DNA from: an uncultured beta proteobacterium
GTDB lineage: Bacteria > Pseudomonadota > Gammaproteobacteria > Burkholderiales > Burkholderiaceae_C
Assembly: GCA_903928635.1 (NCBI GenBank)
Contig: CAIYRQ010000089.1
Coordinates: 1 to 43,924, forward strand
Reading direction: 5' to 3'
Length of the DNA stretch: 43,924 nucleotides
Shown in pieces: positions 31,169 through 41,938 of this stretch (positions are counted from its first letter, which is position 1; the number at the start of each line of letters is the position of its first letter). Under the pieces are notes generated by a model. It searched no databases and had not been told where the DNA came from. It saw nothing but the letters and a program-made list of their open reading frames with translations. Position numbers and translations under genes: made by a program.

Positions 31169-31770
31169 GCACCAGCCCTCCCCCCGAGGACGTCAAGATT
31201 GGGATTGTGTCGATCAGCGACCGCGCCAGCAGCGGCGTCTACCAGGACCTGGGCCTGCCCGCCTTGCAAGACTGGCTGCGCAGTGCCTTGATCAACCCCA
31301 TCGAATTTGAAGCGCGGCTGATTCCCGACGAGCAAAACGGCATCAGTGCCGCACTGATTGAACTGGTGGACGCCGGCTGCAGCCTGGTGCTGACCACCGG
31401 AGGTACCGGCCCCGCCCTGCGAGACGTGACGCCCGAGGCCACGCTGGCCGTAGCGCACAAAGAAATGCCTGGCTTTGGCGAGCAAATGCGCCAGATCAGC
31501 CTGAACTTTGTCCCCACCGCAATTCTGTCGCGCCAAGTGGCGGTGATACGGGACAAGAGCCTGATCATCAATCTCCCGGGCCAGCCCAAGTCGATCGCGC
31601 AAACGCTGGAGGGTCTCAAAGACGAGGCAGGTGCCACGCAAGTGCCCGGCATTTTTGCGGCAGTGCCTTACTGCATTGATTTGATTGGCGGGCCCTACCT
31701 GGAAACGGTGGACACGGTGTGCAAGGCCTTCAGGCCCAAAACTGCGCAGCGAGCGCCCCGCTCGGCCTGA
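31165..31770 (+). CDS. mog: Molybdopterin adenylyltransferase (MoaB/Mog family)
   Basis: KIGIVSISDRASSGVYQDLGLPAL, LVLTTGGTGPALRDVTPEAT and INLPGQPKS motifs. Confidence 0.93.
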   Translation: MSTSPPPEDVKIGIVSISDRASSGVYQDLGLPALQDWLRSALINPIEFEARLIPDEQNGISAALIELVDAGCSLVLTTGGTGPALRDVTPEATLAVAHKEMPGFGEQMRQISLNFVPTAILSRQVAVIRDKSLIINLPGQPKSIAQTLEGLKDEAGATQVPGIFAAVPYCIDLIGGPYLETVDTVCKAFRPKTAQRAPRSA

Positions 31771-31771
31771 A

Positions 31772-32539
31772 TTATTTGCCCACGAGCTGGTTGAGGCGCT
31801 CGGCCTCAAAGCACTCGCTGCGGGCGGCGTCACCCGGCATTTGCACTTGCTGCTGCTGGCACAGCTTTTCCAGCGCTTGCCACAGCAGGGCAATTTGGTG
31901 GTCCTGGCTCGACGCACTATCGATGAGGCCTCGCAGGGCCTGGCTCACAGGATCGTCTTCTTGGGTAATGCCGTAAGCGCTGAACTTGGGCTGCTGCGCC
32001 GCCACATCCGCACTCTCGCCCGCCTTGCTTTGGATGATGCGCGCCGGAATACCCACCGCGGTAGCGCCCGCCGGCACCGGCTTGATCACGACTGCGTTGC
32101 TGCCAATCTTGGCGCCGTCGCCCACCTCAAAGCCGCCCAGCACTTTGGCTCCGGCGCTGACCACCACGTCTTTGCCCAAAGTGGGGTGGCGCTTGACGCC
32201 CTTGTAGAGCGAGGTGCCGCCCAAAGTCACACCTTGGTAAATCGTGCAGCCATCGCCAATCTCGGCGGTCTCGCCCACCACCGTGCCCATGGCGTGGTCA
32301 AAAAACACGCGCTCGCCAATCTTGGCTCCGGGGTGGATTTCAATGCCGGTCAAAAACCGCGCAATGTGCGAGGTGAAACGCCCCAGCCAACGAAAGCCAT
32401 GGGTCCAAAACCAGTGCGCTGGCCGATGCAACACCACCGCGTGCAGCCCGGGGTAGCAAGTGATGACCTCCCAGGTGCTGCGTGCAGCGGGGTCGCGGTC
32501 CAGAATGCACTGGATGTCGGAGCGGATGCGAGAAAACAT
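31772..32539 (-). CDS. cysE: Serine O-acetyltransferase
   Basis: [21 protein letters not shown]; left-handed beta-helix hexapeptides ([43 protein letters not shown]). Confidence 0.95.
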   Translation of the reverse strand: MFSRIRSDIQCILDRDPAARSTWEVITCYPGLHAVVLHRPAHWFWTHGFRWLGRFTSHIARFLTGIEIHPGAKIGERVFFDHAMGTVVGETAEIGDGCTIYQGVTLGGTSLYKGVKRHPTLGKDVVVSAGAKVLGGFEVGDGAKIGSNAVVIKPVPAGATAVGIPARIIQSKAGESADVAAQQPKFSAYGITQEDDPVSQALRGLIDSASSQDHQIALLWQALEKLCQQQQVQMPGDAARSECFEAERLNQLVGK

Positions 32540-32549
32540 GCGGCCAAGT

Positions 32550-33386
32550 CTATCCCGTGGCGCCGTCGCCACTTGGCGGCAGGGTTTTGCCCGCGCGCAG
32601 CTGGGCCGACTGCTGCAGCACCGCTTTGGCAATGCCGCGCAAGATATGAATTTCTTCCTGGGTCACCGCAGCGCGGTTGAAGAGCTGGTTCAAACGCGGC
32701 ATGAGTTTTTTGGGTGCAGCAGGGTCTAAAAACTCCAGCTCCACCAAGGCCTGCTCTAAGTGCGTCAGCATGCCCGACACCTGTGCCGCGTCGGCCAAGG
32801 CACCCGTGGGTGTTTGGGCATGCGGGCCGAAGCCGCCCAGCGCGAGACGCCATTCGTAAGCAACCACCTGGAGCGCAGCGCCAATATTGAGCGAGCCAAA
32901 CTGCGGGTTGCTGGGAATGCTCAGGCACACATGGCAGCGGTACACGTCTTCGTTGCGCATGCCAAAGCGCTCGGAGCCAAACAGAAACGCCACGCCGTTC
33001 GGGCGCGACGGCATGGGCTCGGCTGACCCGGCCGTTGGGGCGACCAGAAGTTGCTGAAAGTGCTCCCGCGGCCAGCGGGTGGGAGGACCAAAGTCGCGCG
33101 GCGTCATGGCGGTGGCGCACAGGTGGTCCACCCCGTCCAGCGCCTCGTCCAAGGTCTCCACAATGCGGCATTTCTCCAGCACGTCCAGTGCACCGCTGGC
33201 GCGTTGAATGGTTTCTTCGCGTCGCAGCACGTTGGGCCAGCGGGGTGCTACCAGCACCAAATCGTCAAAGCCCATGGTCTTCATGGCGCGCGCGGCAGCG
33301 CCCACATTGCCCGCGTGGCTGGTCTGGATCAGGATGAAGCGGGTGTGCAAACCGGTGTCTATCGGGGGCGGCAAAGTGTCGGGCAT
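32550..33386 (-). CDS. trmJ: tRNA (cytidine/uridine-2'-O-)-methyltransferase TrmJ
   Basis: SpoU motifs ([75 protein letters not shown]). Confidence 0.93.
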   Translation of the reverse strand: MPDTLPPPIDTGLHTRFILIQTSHAGNVGAAARAMKTMGFDDLVLVAPRWPNVLRREETIQRASGALDVLEKCRIVETLDEALDGVDHLCATAMTPRDFGPPTRWPREHFQQLLVAPTAGSAEPMPSRPNGVAFLFGSERFGMRNEDVYRCHVCLSIPSNPQFGSLNIGAALQVVAYEWRLALGGFGPHAQTPTGALADAAQVSGMLTHLEQALVELEFLDPAAPKKLMPRLNQLFNRAAVTQEEIHILRGIAKAVLQQSAQLRAGKTLPPSGDGATG

Positions 33387-33463
33387 GGGCGGACGGGTAA
33401 AATAGGCCTATTGTCGCGCTGCATCGCCAGCGCTTTCCCCTGCTGTTCTTCACCCCACAATCT

Positions 33464-34324
33464 ATGTCGCTCAATCTGCACCCCATGATCAATGTGGCCA
33501 TCAAGGCCGCTCGCGCCGCTGGCAACATCATCAACCGCGCCGCGCTGGACATTGAATCCGTCCGGGTTTCGCAAAAAAAGGCCAACGATTTCGTCACCGA
33601 AGTCGACCATGCCGCAGAGAAAGCGATCATCGAGACCCTGCTGTCCGCCTACCCCGGCCACGCCATTTGGGCCGAAGAGTCCGGCCGCGAACACGGCGCT
33701 CAAAATTCTGACTATGTGTGGATCATCGATCCGCTGGACGGCACCACCAACTTCATCCACGGCCTGCCGGTCTACTGCGTGAGCATTGCGCTGGCGGTGC
33801 AAGGCAAGGTGGAACAAGCCGTGGTGTACGACCCCACGCGCAACGATTTGTTCACAGCCACCCGGGGACGCGGTGCCTTTTTGAACGACCGACGCATCCG
33901 CGTGTCCAAACGCACCGAACTCAAGGGTTGCCTGATTTCGACGGGCTTTCCTTTCCGCGAAGGCGACGACTTCCAGCAGTACCTGAGCATGATGGGCGAA
34001 GTCATGCAGCGCACAGCCGGCATCCGCCGCCCCGGCGCTGCTGCGCTGGACCTGGCCTATGTGGCAGCGGGCTACACCGATGGGTTTTTTGAGCGTGGCT
34101 TGCAGCCCTGGGATGTAGCCGCCGGCTCACTCCTGGTGACCGAGGCTGGTGGCCTGGTGGGCAACTTCACCGGCGAGGCCGACTTCTTGGACCAGCAGGA
34201 ATGTGTGGCCGGTGCGCCGCGCGTGTATGGCCAGTTGGTCGGCATTTTGGGCAAGCACAGCAAGTTCGCCAGCGCAGGCGAAAAAGCCGCCGTGCGCCAG
34301 ACGCTGTCCGCGCCTACGCCGTAG
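33464..34324 (+). CDS. suhB: Inositol-1-monophosphatase family protein
   Basis: [24 protein letters not shown] and [17 protein letters not shown] motifs. Confidence 0.95.
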   Translation: MSLNLHPMINVAIKAARAAGNIINRAALDIESVRVSQKKANDFVTEVDHAAEKAIIETLLSAYPGHAIWAEESGREHGAQNSDYVWIIDPLDGTTNFIHGLPVYCVSIALAVQGKVEQAVVYDPTRNDLFTATRGRGAFLNDRRIRVSKRTELKGCLISTGFPFREGDDFQQYLSMMGEVMQRTAGIRRPGAAALDLAYVAAGYTDGFFERGLQPWDVAAGSLLVTEAGGLVGNFTGEADFLDQQECVAGAPRVYGQLVGILGKHSKFASAGEKAAVRQTLSAPTP

Positions 34325-34793
34325 CGAGTGCCGATTCCTCCAGACGTGCGCGCGTCAGGGGGTAAACAAGGCTGTCCTCGAGGGTCAGGTGCATGCGCAC
34401 CAACTCGGCAAACACCTGCACGCCGTGGTGCAGCTCCGCCATGTCCACCCAGTGGTGACCTGATGCGATGGCGCTGAGCTGGGGCGATAGTTCCAGCCAG
34501 TTTTCTTCAATCCAACCATGGTCTTGTTGGAGGATGCGAATGGTCGCGACCAAGCTTGCTTCGCTGTCAGCCAGCAAGGGTGGGAAGAAATAGCGCTCTT
34601 CCAAGGCATGGTGCTTGCGCGCCGTGCTAGAAAAGAAGGATTCAATTTCTGCCATGCGCGCCTGGCCCTGCGCGTCCAGCCGGTCCGTTTCCATGGCGCC
34701 CACCAAGGTTTCCAACTCTTGCAAATGCTCCAGTGTCTGCCGGTGGCAGTCTTCCAAGGCTATAAAAATCATCGATTCCCGAGCAATAGCCAT
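34314..34793 (-). CDS. Hemerythrin-like (HHE cation-binding) domain protein
   Basis: Spaced H/E ligands ([57 protein letters not shown]). Confidence 0.88.
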   Translation of the reverse strand: MAIARESMIFIALEDCHRQTLEHLQELETLVGAMETDRLDAQGQARMAEIESFFSSTARKHHALEERYFFPPLLADSEASLVATIRILQQDHGWIEENWLELSPQLSAIASGHHWVDMAELHHGVQVFAELVRMHLTLEDSLVYPLTRARLEESALATA

Positions 34794-34846
34794 AGCGTCT
34801 CCTTGACAACAATGGCTCCCATTCTGGGCCGACGCCGCGACCTAGG

Positions 34847-34870
34847 GTTTGCCCTAGATCAAGGGCAAAC
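34847..34870. promoter_or_regulatory. Inverted repeat GTTTGCCC-N8-GGGCAAAC containing an FNR/Anr-like TTGAT-CTAG-GGCAA, upstream of hemerythrin
   Basis: Exact 8-bp arms at 34847-34854 and 34863-34870; TTGAT-N4-GGCAA on the minus strand centred at about 34855.5. Confidence 0.4.
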
Positions 34871-34903
34871 ACCAAAGTGCGCAGGATGGCGACTGACGCC
34901 AGT

Positions 34904-35929
34904 TCAAAGAGCGGCGGCGAACTTCGCTTTGATGGCATCCACCGACGCTTGGCTCAGCCGGTTGCCGTACTGGGCCACGACCATGGCCGCGGCGTGGTTG
35001 CCCAAGGTTGCGGCCTGCGCAGGGCTGTGGCCTTGGGTGACGGCGTACAAAAAGGCGCCGGCAAACATGTCGCCCGCACCATTGCTGTCGAGCGCTTTGA
35101 TGGCAACCGCCGGCACCTCGGTGCGCTGGCCGTTTTCCAATATGACGCTGCCTTTGGCGCTGCGAGTGACGCACACGATACGTGCCAGCGGCGCCATGTG
35201 GGCACAAACGGCGTCAAAGTCTTGCACGCCGCACCACACTTGGGCTTCTTCTTCGTTGCAAAACAAGTAGTCCAGCGGTGCCGGGGTCTCGCCATTCATC
35301 GCCTCACCCAACATGGCTTCGAGGCCAGGACGGCAAAACTGAATCATGCTCATGTCGCTGAGCGTCAAAGCCAACTTGGCACCGGCTTGCACAGCCATCG
35401 CACGTCCGCGCAATGCCGCGTCCAGTCCGGTGGGGGAAGCAGCCAAATAGCCTTCCATGTAGTAAACCTTGGAGCGGGCAATGTCCTGCGGGTGCAGGGC
35501 GGTGTGGTCCAGGTCGGCGGTGGCGCCTAAGAACGTGCTCATGCTGCGTTCGGCGTCAGGGGTCACCAGGACCACGCAGCTTCCAGTTTGCCCGGCGGGC
35601 GCTGCCATGTGGCTCAGGTTGGTGGCGACACCGTGGCTGGCCAGGTCTTGGGCATAAAAAGCGCCCAGCTCGTCGTCGGCCACGCGGCAGGAATAAAACG
35701 CCTTGGCGCCAAACTGCGCCACCGCCACGGCCGTGTTGCCAGCCGATCCGCCACCGGTGCGGCGGCTGTGCAGGCCTTGCAGGTGGTGCAGCAGCTCGGC
35801 GCGGCGCGGTGCGTCGATCAGCGTCATATGGCGCTTGGCGACTCCCGCTTGCTCCAGCAATGCGTCGGAGACTTCGTATTCGGTGTCCACCAGCGCGTTG
35901 CCAATGGCGTAGACGTCAATTTTTTTCAT
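34904..35929 (-). CDS. PfkB-family carbohydrate/adenosine kinase
   Basis: GGGSAGNTAVAVAQFG and LDSNGAGDMFAGAFLYAVTQG motifs. Confidence 0.92.
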   Translation of the reverse strand: MKKIDVYAIGNALVDTEYEVSDALLEQAGVAKRHMTLIDAPRRAELLHHLQGLHSRRTGGGSAGNTAVAVAQFGAKAFYSCRVADDELGAFYAQDLASHGVATNLSHMAAPAGQTGSCVVLVTPDAERSMSTFLGATADLDHTALHPQDIARSKVYYMEGYLAASPTGLDAALRGRAMAVQAGAKLALTLSDMSMIQFCRPGLEAMLGEAMNGETPAPLDYLFCNEEEAQVWCGVQDFDAVCAHMAPLARIVCVTRSAKGSVILENGQRTEVPAVAIKALDSNGAGDMFAGAFLYAVTQGHSPAQAATLGNHAAAMVVAQYGNRLSQASVDAIKAKFAAAL

Positions 35930-35938
35930 AAGTGCTGC

Positions 35939-36715
35939 TTATTGCTCGACAAAGGCGCGTTCAACAACAAAGTCACCCTGCTTGGTGGTGTTGCCCTCCA
36001 CAAAGCCACGCTCTTCCAGCATTTTTTTCATGTCGCGCAGCATCTCTGGGCTGCCGCACAGCATGACGCGGTCGGTGGCGGGATCAAAATTGGGCAGGCC
36101 GAGGTCGGCTTGCAATTTGCCGGTGCTGAGCAAATCGGTGATGCGGCCCTGGTTTTTGAAAGGCTCGCGGGTCACCGTGGGGTAGTACAGCAGTTGTTCG
36201 CGCACCATGTCGCCCAAAAATTCGTTGTCAGGCAGTTCGTGGGTCAGGTAGTCGTAGTAGGCCAGCTCAGCCACCTGACGCACGCCGTGCACCAGAATGA
36301 CTTTTTCAAACTGCTCGTAAGTGGCGGGGTCGCGCACGATGCTCATGTAGGGCGCCAGACCGGTGCCCGTGCCGATCAGGTACAGGTTTTTGCCCTTGAG
36401 CAAATAGTCGATCAGCAAGGTGCCCGTGGGCTTGCGGCCGACCACAATCTTGTCGCCTACCTGGATGTGCTGCAGCTTGGATGTCAGAGGGCCATTGGGC
36501 ACTTTGATGCTCAGGAACTCCAAATGCTCTTCGTAGTTGGCGCTGGCAATGCTGTAGGCGCGCAGCAGCGGTTTGCCGCCTTCGCCGCGCAGGCCGATCA
36601 TGGTGAAGTGGCCATTCGAAAACCGCAGCGCGGTGTCGCGGGTGGTGGTAAAGCTAAACAGGCGGTCCGTCCAGTGGTGAACGCTCAACACTGTTTCTTC
36701 TAAAAAAGCACTCAT
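35939..36715 (-). CDS. fpr: Ferredoxin--NADP+ reductase
   Basis: RAYSIASANYEEHLEFLSIKVPNGPLTSKLQ, LYLIGTGTGLAPYMSIVRDP and VMLCGSPEMLRDMKKMLEERGF motifs. Confidence 0.94.
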   Translation of the reverse strand: MSAFLEETVLSVHHWTDRLFSFTTTRDTALRFSNGHFTMIGLRGEGGKPLLRAYSIASANYEEHLEFLSIKVPNGPLTSKLQHIQVGDKIVVGRKPTGTLLIDYLLKGKNLYLIGTGTGLAPYMSIVRDPATYEQFEKVILVHGVRQVAELAYYDYLTHELPDNEFLGDMVREQLLYYPTVTREPFKNQGRITDLLSTGKLQADLGLPNFDPATDRVMLCGSPEMLRDMKKMLEERGFVEGNTTKQGDFVVERAFVEQ

Positions 36716-36829
36716 AGGTCCCTTGGGAGAGTTCACATTGCCACGACGGCAAGCCCTCTAGTGTAAAACCTCGCATCTGCGACCCCGGTATAAGGTTATG
36801 AGCCCTGCAATTTCTGCCATGATTGCCCT

Positions 36830-37201
36830 ATGACAAGCCCTGCCCTGCCCACCCCTACGCTCTTGGTGGCCTGCCTGTGCGCGCAGTGGTGCGGCACCTG
36901 CCGCGACTACCAACCGCTGTTTGACCAGTTGCAGACCGAGTTTCCCCAAGCGCAATTTGCGTGGGTGGACATTGAAGACCAGGCGGATCTGGTCGATCCG
37001 GTGGAGGTAGAAAACTTTCCGACCCTGCTGGTGGTGGCCGACGGCCAAGCGCGGTTTTTTGGCACCTTGCTGCCGCACATCGACACCCTGCGCCGTATTT
37101 TGCAAACGCAGCTCAGTGCGGAGCGGGCCGCTACGGTTGACGACGCAGCACAGGCTTTGGCACAACGCCTGCTTGCGCATCTGACAACAAAGGCGCAATA
37201 A
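36830..37201 (+). CDS. Thioredoxin family protein
   Basis: CLCAQWCGTCRDYQPLFDQL (WCGTC active site). Confidence 0.88.
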   Translation: MTSPALPTPTLLVACLCAQWCGTCRDYQPLFDQLQTEFPQAQFAWVDIEDQADLVDPVEVENFPTLLVVADGQARFFGTLLPHIDTLRRILQTQLSAERAATVDDAAQALAQRLLAHLTTKAQ

Positions 37202-37709
37202 GCCGCGTCGCGGCTTCGCTGTTCCAGTCCAGGGCGCCGCGCACCACGCTGTGCACACGACCGTCTGCGCCTAGCAGCACGGTGGACGGAAACACCCGGA
37301 TGCCCCAGGCCCGCGCCAACGCGCCGTCTGGGTCGCGCAAGACGGGAATCTCCAAACCTGTGGATTCTTTAAAGCGCTGAACGGTCGCCGCCGACTCTTT
37401 GAAATTGACCGCAAGCACCCGCACCGAGCCGGGGTGCGCTTGCGACCGCTGAACGAGCGAGGGCATTTCTTCGCGGCAGGGCTCACACCAGCTAGCCCAG
37501 AAGTTGATCAGCAGCGCCTGTCCTTTGAGGGACGCAAGTGCTACCGGCTGGCCGCTGCCATCCACACCCGCCATGGCTGGCGGCGTCTTGCCGTTTGGCC
37601 AGCTTTGCACCTCAAAGCCGGTTTGCGCCAGTGCAGGCATCGCTGTCAGCGCCAGCACCCCGCCCACTGCGAAAAAACCCCGTCGGCAGGACGAAGAGAG
37701 TCCCGCCAT
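37131..37709 (-). CDS. TlpA-like thiol:disulfide oxidoreductase
   Basis: LLINFWASWCEPCREEMPSLVQ (WCEPC) with N-terminal hydrophobic signal; 3' end overlaps the thioredoxin gene. Confidence 0.92.
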   Translation of the reverse strand: MAGLSSSCRRGFFAVGGVLALTAMPALAQTGFEVQSWPNGKTPPAMAGVDGSGQPVALASLKGQALLINFWASWCEPCREEMPSLVQRSQAHPGSVRVLAVNFKESAATVQRFKESTGLEIPVLRDPDGALARAWGIRVFPSTVLLGADGRVHSVVRGALDWNSEAATRLIAPLLSDAQAGVVPKPVLRRQP

Positions 37710-37720
37710 GCCGACGCGCT

Positions 37721-40357
37721 TTAGAGCTTGCCCGCCACCCAGGCCTGGGCGCTGGCCAAGGCGGCGTCCAGGTGGGCGGGCTCGGTACCACCGGCCATGG
37801 CCATGTCAGGCTTGCCGCCGCCTTTGCCGCCTACTTGCGCAGCCAGGAAGTTGACCAGCTCGCCGGCCTTGACCTTGGAGGTGGTGTCCGGCGTTACGCC
37901 GACCGCGATTTGCACTTTGTCGCCCTCGGCCACGCCCAGCACGATGACAGCCGTTTTGAGCTTGTCCTTGAGCTTGTCCATGGTGTCGCGCAGGGTTTTG
38001 ACGTCGGCACCATCCAAGCGCGCTGCGAGGAACTTGACGCCGCCCAGGTCCTGCGCCTGCGTCAGCAACTCGTCGCCCTGGGCGGAAGCAAGCTTGCCTT
38101 TGAGCGCAGCAATTTCTTTCTCCAGCGACTTGATGTGTTCCACCGTGCTGTGAATGCGACTGCCCAGCTCGGCCACCGGGGTTTTGAGCGCATGGGCGGC
38201 GCTGGCCACGGTGTCTTCGAGCTGCTGCAAATAGGCCAGCGCGTGTTCGCCGGTCACGGCTTCCATGCGGCGTACGCCGGATGCCACGCCGCTTTCGGCC
38301 ACGACCTTGAACAAGCCGATGTCACCGGTGCGCGACACGTGGGTGCCACCGCAAAGTTCGCGGGTGGTGCCGATTTCGAGCACCCGCACGATCTCGCCGT
38401 ACTTCTCACCAAACAGCATTTGCGCGCCAGTTTTTTTGGCACTCTCAATGTCCATCAGCTCCGCATGGGTGGCGGCGTTGTGCAGAATCTGGCCGTTCAC
38501 AAAGGCTTCGATCTGGCGGATTTGCGCGTCAGTCACCGGGGCATTGTGGGCAAAGTCAAAGCGGGTGCGCTCGGGCGTGACCAGCGAACCTTTTTGCTGT
38601 ACATGGTCACCCAGCACTTCGCGCAGCGCCTCGTGCATCAAGTGGGTGGCGGAGTGGTTGCGCATGGACGCTGCACGCAGCGCCACATTGACCTGCGCCT
38701 GCACCGTGTCGCCTACCTTCAGGCTGCCCTGGCCCACCGTGCCATGGTGGCCAAACACGTCAGCCTTGATTTTTTGCGTGTCGGTCACATCGAATGTGCC
38801 AGCGGCGCCCGTGAGCGTGCCCACGTCGCCCACCTGGCCGCCGCTCTCGGAATAGAACGGCGTCACGTCCAGCACGACCACGCCGCTTTGGCCGGATGCC
38901 AAGGTTTGCACCTGCACGCCGTCCAGGTACAAGGCCTCCACCACCGCCGACTGCGCCAGCTGGTCGTAGCCCACAAACACATTGCCCGCACCGCTGTAGT
39001 CCAACGCGCGGTCTTGTTTGAATTTGCCTGCCGCGCGGGCCTGATTTTTTTGACGGTCCATGGCGGCGTTGAAGCCGTCCGCATCCACTTCGACGTCGCG
39101 CTCGCGGCACACGTCGTTGGTCAGGTCCAGCGGAAAACCAAAGGTATCGTGCAGCTTGAAAGCCACGTCGCCCGGCAGCACCTTCACGCCACCGGCCAAG
39201 GCGGTGTCCAAAATTTCCATGCCGGTGGCCAGCGTCTCAAAGAAGCGCTCTTCTTCGACCCGCAGCACTTCGGTAATGCGCTTCTCTTCGGCTTGGATTT
39301 TTGGATAGGCGTCGCCCATCAGGCGCACCACGTCGGCGACCAGCTTGTGGAAGAACGGCGTTTTTTGGCCCAGCTTGTAGCCATGACGAATAGCGCGGCG
39401 CACGATGCGGCGCTGCACATAGCCGCGGCCTTCGTTGCTCGGCACCACGCCATCGCTCACCAAAAACGCGGTCGCGCGGATGTGATCGGCAATCACGCGC
39501 AGTGATTTGTTTTGCAAATCGGTGCAGCCCGTGGCGCGCGCTGCGGCGGCGATGAGCTGCTCAAAAATATCGATCTCGTAGTTGCTGTGCACATGCTGCA
39601 AGATGGCCGCCAGGCGCTCCAGGCCCATGCCGGTGTCCACGCAGGGCGCAGGCAACTTCACAAGGCTGCCGTCGGTCTGCATGTCGAACTGCATGAACAC
39701 GTGGTTCCAGATCTCGATGAAACGGTCGCCGTCTTCGCCCGGGCTGCCCGGGGGGCCGCCGGGAATGTGCTCGCCGTGGTCGTAAAAAATCTCGCTGCAC
39801 GGTCCGCAGGGGCCGGTGTCGGCCATCATCCAGAAGTTGTCGGAGGCGTATTTTTTGCCCTTGTTGTCGCCGATGCGCACGATGCGGTCTGCAGGTAAGC
39901 CAATCTCTTTGTGCCAGATGTCATAGGCCTCGTCGTCGTCGATGTAGACCGTGACCAGCAGGCGCTCAGGTGGCAGCTTGTAGACCTGGGTCAGCAGCTC
40001 CCAACCCCAGTGCAAAGACTCGCGCTTGAAGTAGTCGCCAAAGCTCCAGTTGCCCAGCATCTCAAAGAAGGTGTGGTGGCGCGCGGTGTATCCCACGTTT
40101 TCGAGGTCGTTGTGCTTGCCACCGGCGCGCAGACAGGCCTGCACCGAGGCAGCGCGCACATACGAGCGCTTGTCCGCCCCCAGGAAAACGTCCTTGAACT
40201 GCACCATGCCCGAGTTGGTGAACATGAGCGTGGGGTCGTTGCCCGGCACCAGCGGGCTGCTGGCCACCACGGTGTGGCCCTTGGTGGCAAAAAAGTCCAG
40301 AAACGTCTTGCGGATGTCGGCAACGCTCATGGCGCCTGGCGTAGTGGTAGCAGTCAT
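37721..40357 (-). CDS. alaS: Alanyl-tRNA synthetase
   Basis: [37 protein letters not shown] and [18 protein letters not shown] motifs; start at 40357 or 40330. Confidence 0.97.
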   Translation of the reverse strand: MTATTTPGAMSVADIRKTFLDFFATKGHTVVASSPLVPGNDPTLMFTNSGMVQFKDVFLGADKRSYVRAASVQACLRAGGKHNDLENVGYTARHHTFFEMLGNWSFGDYFKRESLHWGWELLTQVYKLPPERLLVTVYIDDDEAYDIWHKEIGLPADRIVRIGDNKGKKYASDNFWMMADTGPCGPCSEIFYDHGEHIPGGPPGSPGEDGDRFIEIWNHVFMQFDMQTDGSLVKLPAPCVDTGMGLERLAAILQHVHSNYEIDIFEQLIAAAARATGCTDLQNKSLRVIADHIRATAFLVSDGVVPSNEGRGYVQRRIVRRAIRHGYKLGQKTPFFHKLVADVVRLMGDAYPKIQAEEKRITEVLRVEEERFFETLATGMEILDTALAGGVKVLPGDVAFKLHDTFGFPLDLTNDVCRERDVEVDADGFNAAMDRQKNQARAAGKFKQDRALDYSGAGNVFVGYDQLAQSAVVEALYLDGVQVQTLASGQSGVVVLDVTPFYSESGGQVGDVGTLTGAAGTFDVTDTQKIKADVFGHHGTVGQGSLKVGDTVQAQVNVALRAASMRNHSATHLMHEALREVLGDHVQQKGSLVTPERTRFDFAHNAPVTDAQIRQIEAFVNGQILHNAATHAELMDIESAKKTGAQMLFGEKYGEIVRVLEIGTTRELCGGTHVSRTGDIGLFKVVAESGVASGVRRMEAVTGEHALAYLQQLEDTVASAAHALKTPVAELGSRIHSTVEHIKSLEKEIAALKGKLASAQGDELLTQAQDLGGVKFLAARLDGADVKTLRDTMDKLKDKLKTAVIVLGVAEGDKVQIAVGVTPDTTSKVKAGELVNFLAAQVGGKGGGKPDMAMAGGTEPAHLDAALASAQAWVAGKL

Positions 40358-40445
40358 GCGGGTAGGCTTCTTATCAATAAAGGGCGGTTCAAGGCCCACA
40401 CCATGGGCCTTCAGAAGGGTGAATTATCGCCGCGAGAGCGTGCGA

Positions 40446-40462
40446 TGCACTTCATCTGCGCA
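40446..40462. promoter_or_regulatory. NtrC-like dyad TGCAC-N7-GCGCA
   Basis: TGCACTTCATCTGCGCA upstream of the sigma54-like element. Confidence 0.35.
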
Positions 40463-40523
40463 TAGGCATGGTGCGATGCACACAGGCGCCGATCATGCCC
40501 ATCGGTGCAGCAACGCACATATT

Positions 40524-40539
40524 TGGCTCATTTTTTGCT
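40524..40539 (+). promoter_or_regulatory. Candidate sigma54 promoter TGGCTCATTTTTTGCT upstream of amt
   Basis: GG-N10-GC spacing; compare with TGGCACG-N4-TTGCA. Confidence 0.5.
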
Positions 40540-40572
40540 TTTTTTGGTGCATCAATTGGTTCAACCCACTAT

Positions 40573-40591
40573 TTGCACTAAATTTGCGCAA
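40573..40591. promoter_or_regulatory. NtrC-like dyad TTGCAC-N7-GCGCAA
   Basis: TTGCACTAAATTTGCGCAA, 20 bp upstream of the amt ATG. Confidence 0.35.
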
Positions 40592-40611
40592 TATTTACTG
40601 AAAGGTGATGT

Positions 40612-41814
40612 ATGAATGCACTACAAGAGGGCGCTAATGCCCTCTTTATCTTGTTGGGCGCCATTATGGTGCTGGCGATGCATGCTGGTTTTGCGTTTCT
40701 GGAGCTGGGAACGGTGCGCAGCAAGAACCAGGTCAATGCGCTGGTCAAAATTTTGGTGGACTTCTCGGTCTCTACCCTTGTGTATTTCGTGGTGGGCTAC
40801 GCCGTGGCGTACGGAACTACCTTCTTTGTCGGCGCCGAAGTATTGGCCGCCAAAAACGGCTACGAGCTGGTGAAGTTCTTCTTCCTCCTCACCTTTGCGG
40901 CAGCGATTCCCGCCATCATCTCGGGCGGCATTGCAGAGCGCGCCAAGTTCTGGCCGCAGCTGATTGCGACCGCTGTCATCGTGGGCTTTGTGTATCCCTT
41001 CTTTGAAGGCATTGCCTGGAACCAGCACTTTGGCGTGCAAGCCTGGCTGCTGGCCAACACCGGCGCGGAGTTTCACGACTTTGCGGGCAGCGTGGTGGTC
41101 CACGCCGTAGGCGGCTGGATTGCCTTGGGCGCGGTGATGCTGCTGGGCGCGCGCAGCAACCGCTACCGCAAAGACGGCACCGTCTCCGCGCACCCGCCGT
41201 CCAGCATTCCCTTCCTCGCGCTGGGCGCCTGGATTCTCACGGTGGGCTGGTTTGGATTTAACGTGATGAGCGCCCAAACGCTGGACAAAATTTCGGGCCT
41301 GGTCGCGGTCAACTCCCTCATGGCCATGGTGGGTGGCACCTTGGTGGCGCTGGTCCTGGGCAAGAACGACCCCGGCTTTGTCCACAACGGCCCCTTGGCC
41401 GGTCTGGTGGCGGTATGCGCTGGCTCCGATCTGATGCACCCGCTGGGCGCCTTTGTGGTCGGCGGCGTGGCCAGTGCCATTTTTGTGGTGATGTTCACTG
41501 CCACGCAAAACAAATGGAAGATCGACGACGTGCTCGGTGTCTGGCCCCTGCACGGCCTGTGCGGCACCTGGGGTGGCATCGCCGCTGCGATCTTTGGCAG
41601 CAAAGCACTGGGCGGCCTGGGCGGCGTCAGCCTGGGGGCGCAGGTCATTGGCACCGGCATGGGGGTGCTGTGGGCACTGGCCAGCGGCTTCGTGGTCTAC
41701 GGCCTGCTCAAGGTCACCATGGGCATTCGCCTGAGCCAGGAAGAAGAATTCGACGGCACCGACCTGTCGATTCACAAAATCAGCGCGACGCCAGACCACA
41801 AAGACAGCTGGTGA
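40612..41814 (+). CDS. amt: Ammonium transporter (Amt family)
   Basis: Amt signature (FAGSVVVHAVGGWIALGAVMLLG) and second pore histidine (VWPLHGLCGTWGG); multi-pass hydrophobic. Confidence 0.95.
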   Translation: MNALQEGANALFILLGAIMVLAMHAGFAFLELGTVRSKNQVNALVKILVDFSVSTLVYFVVGYAVAYGTTFFVGAEVLAAKNGYELVKFFFLLTFAAAIPAIISGGIAERAKFWPQLIATAVIVGFVYPFFEGIAWNQHFGVQAWLLANTGAEFHDFAGSVVVHAVGGWIALGAVMLLGARSNRYRKDGTVSAHPPSSIPFLALGAWILTVGWFGFNVMSAQTLDKISGLVAVNSLMAMVGGTLVALVLGKNDPGFVHNGPLAGLVAVCAGSDLMHPLGAFVVGGVASAIFVVMFTATQNKWKIDDVLGVWPLHGLCGTWGGIAAAIFGSKALGGLGGVSLGAQVIGTGMGVLWALASGFVVYGLLKVTMGIRLSQEEEFDGTDLSIHKISATPDHKDSW

Positions 41815-41938
41815 CTGGGGGCGGGGCTGCACGAATAACCTTACCCAATACCGGTAGGGTTTCAAACTTGGGTGCTACATTGCGGGAACGGTCAAGGTTT
41901 GAACGTTCACTCACACACAGCCAACAAGGATTCCCGCA

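Noticed and set aside
37538-39505. 655-aa plus-strand ORF
   Set aside because: Antisense of alaS; no recognisable family.
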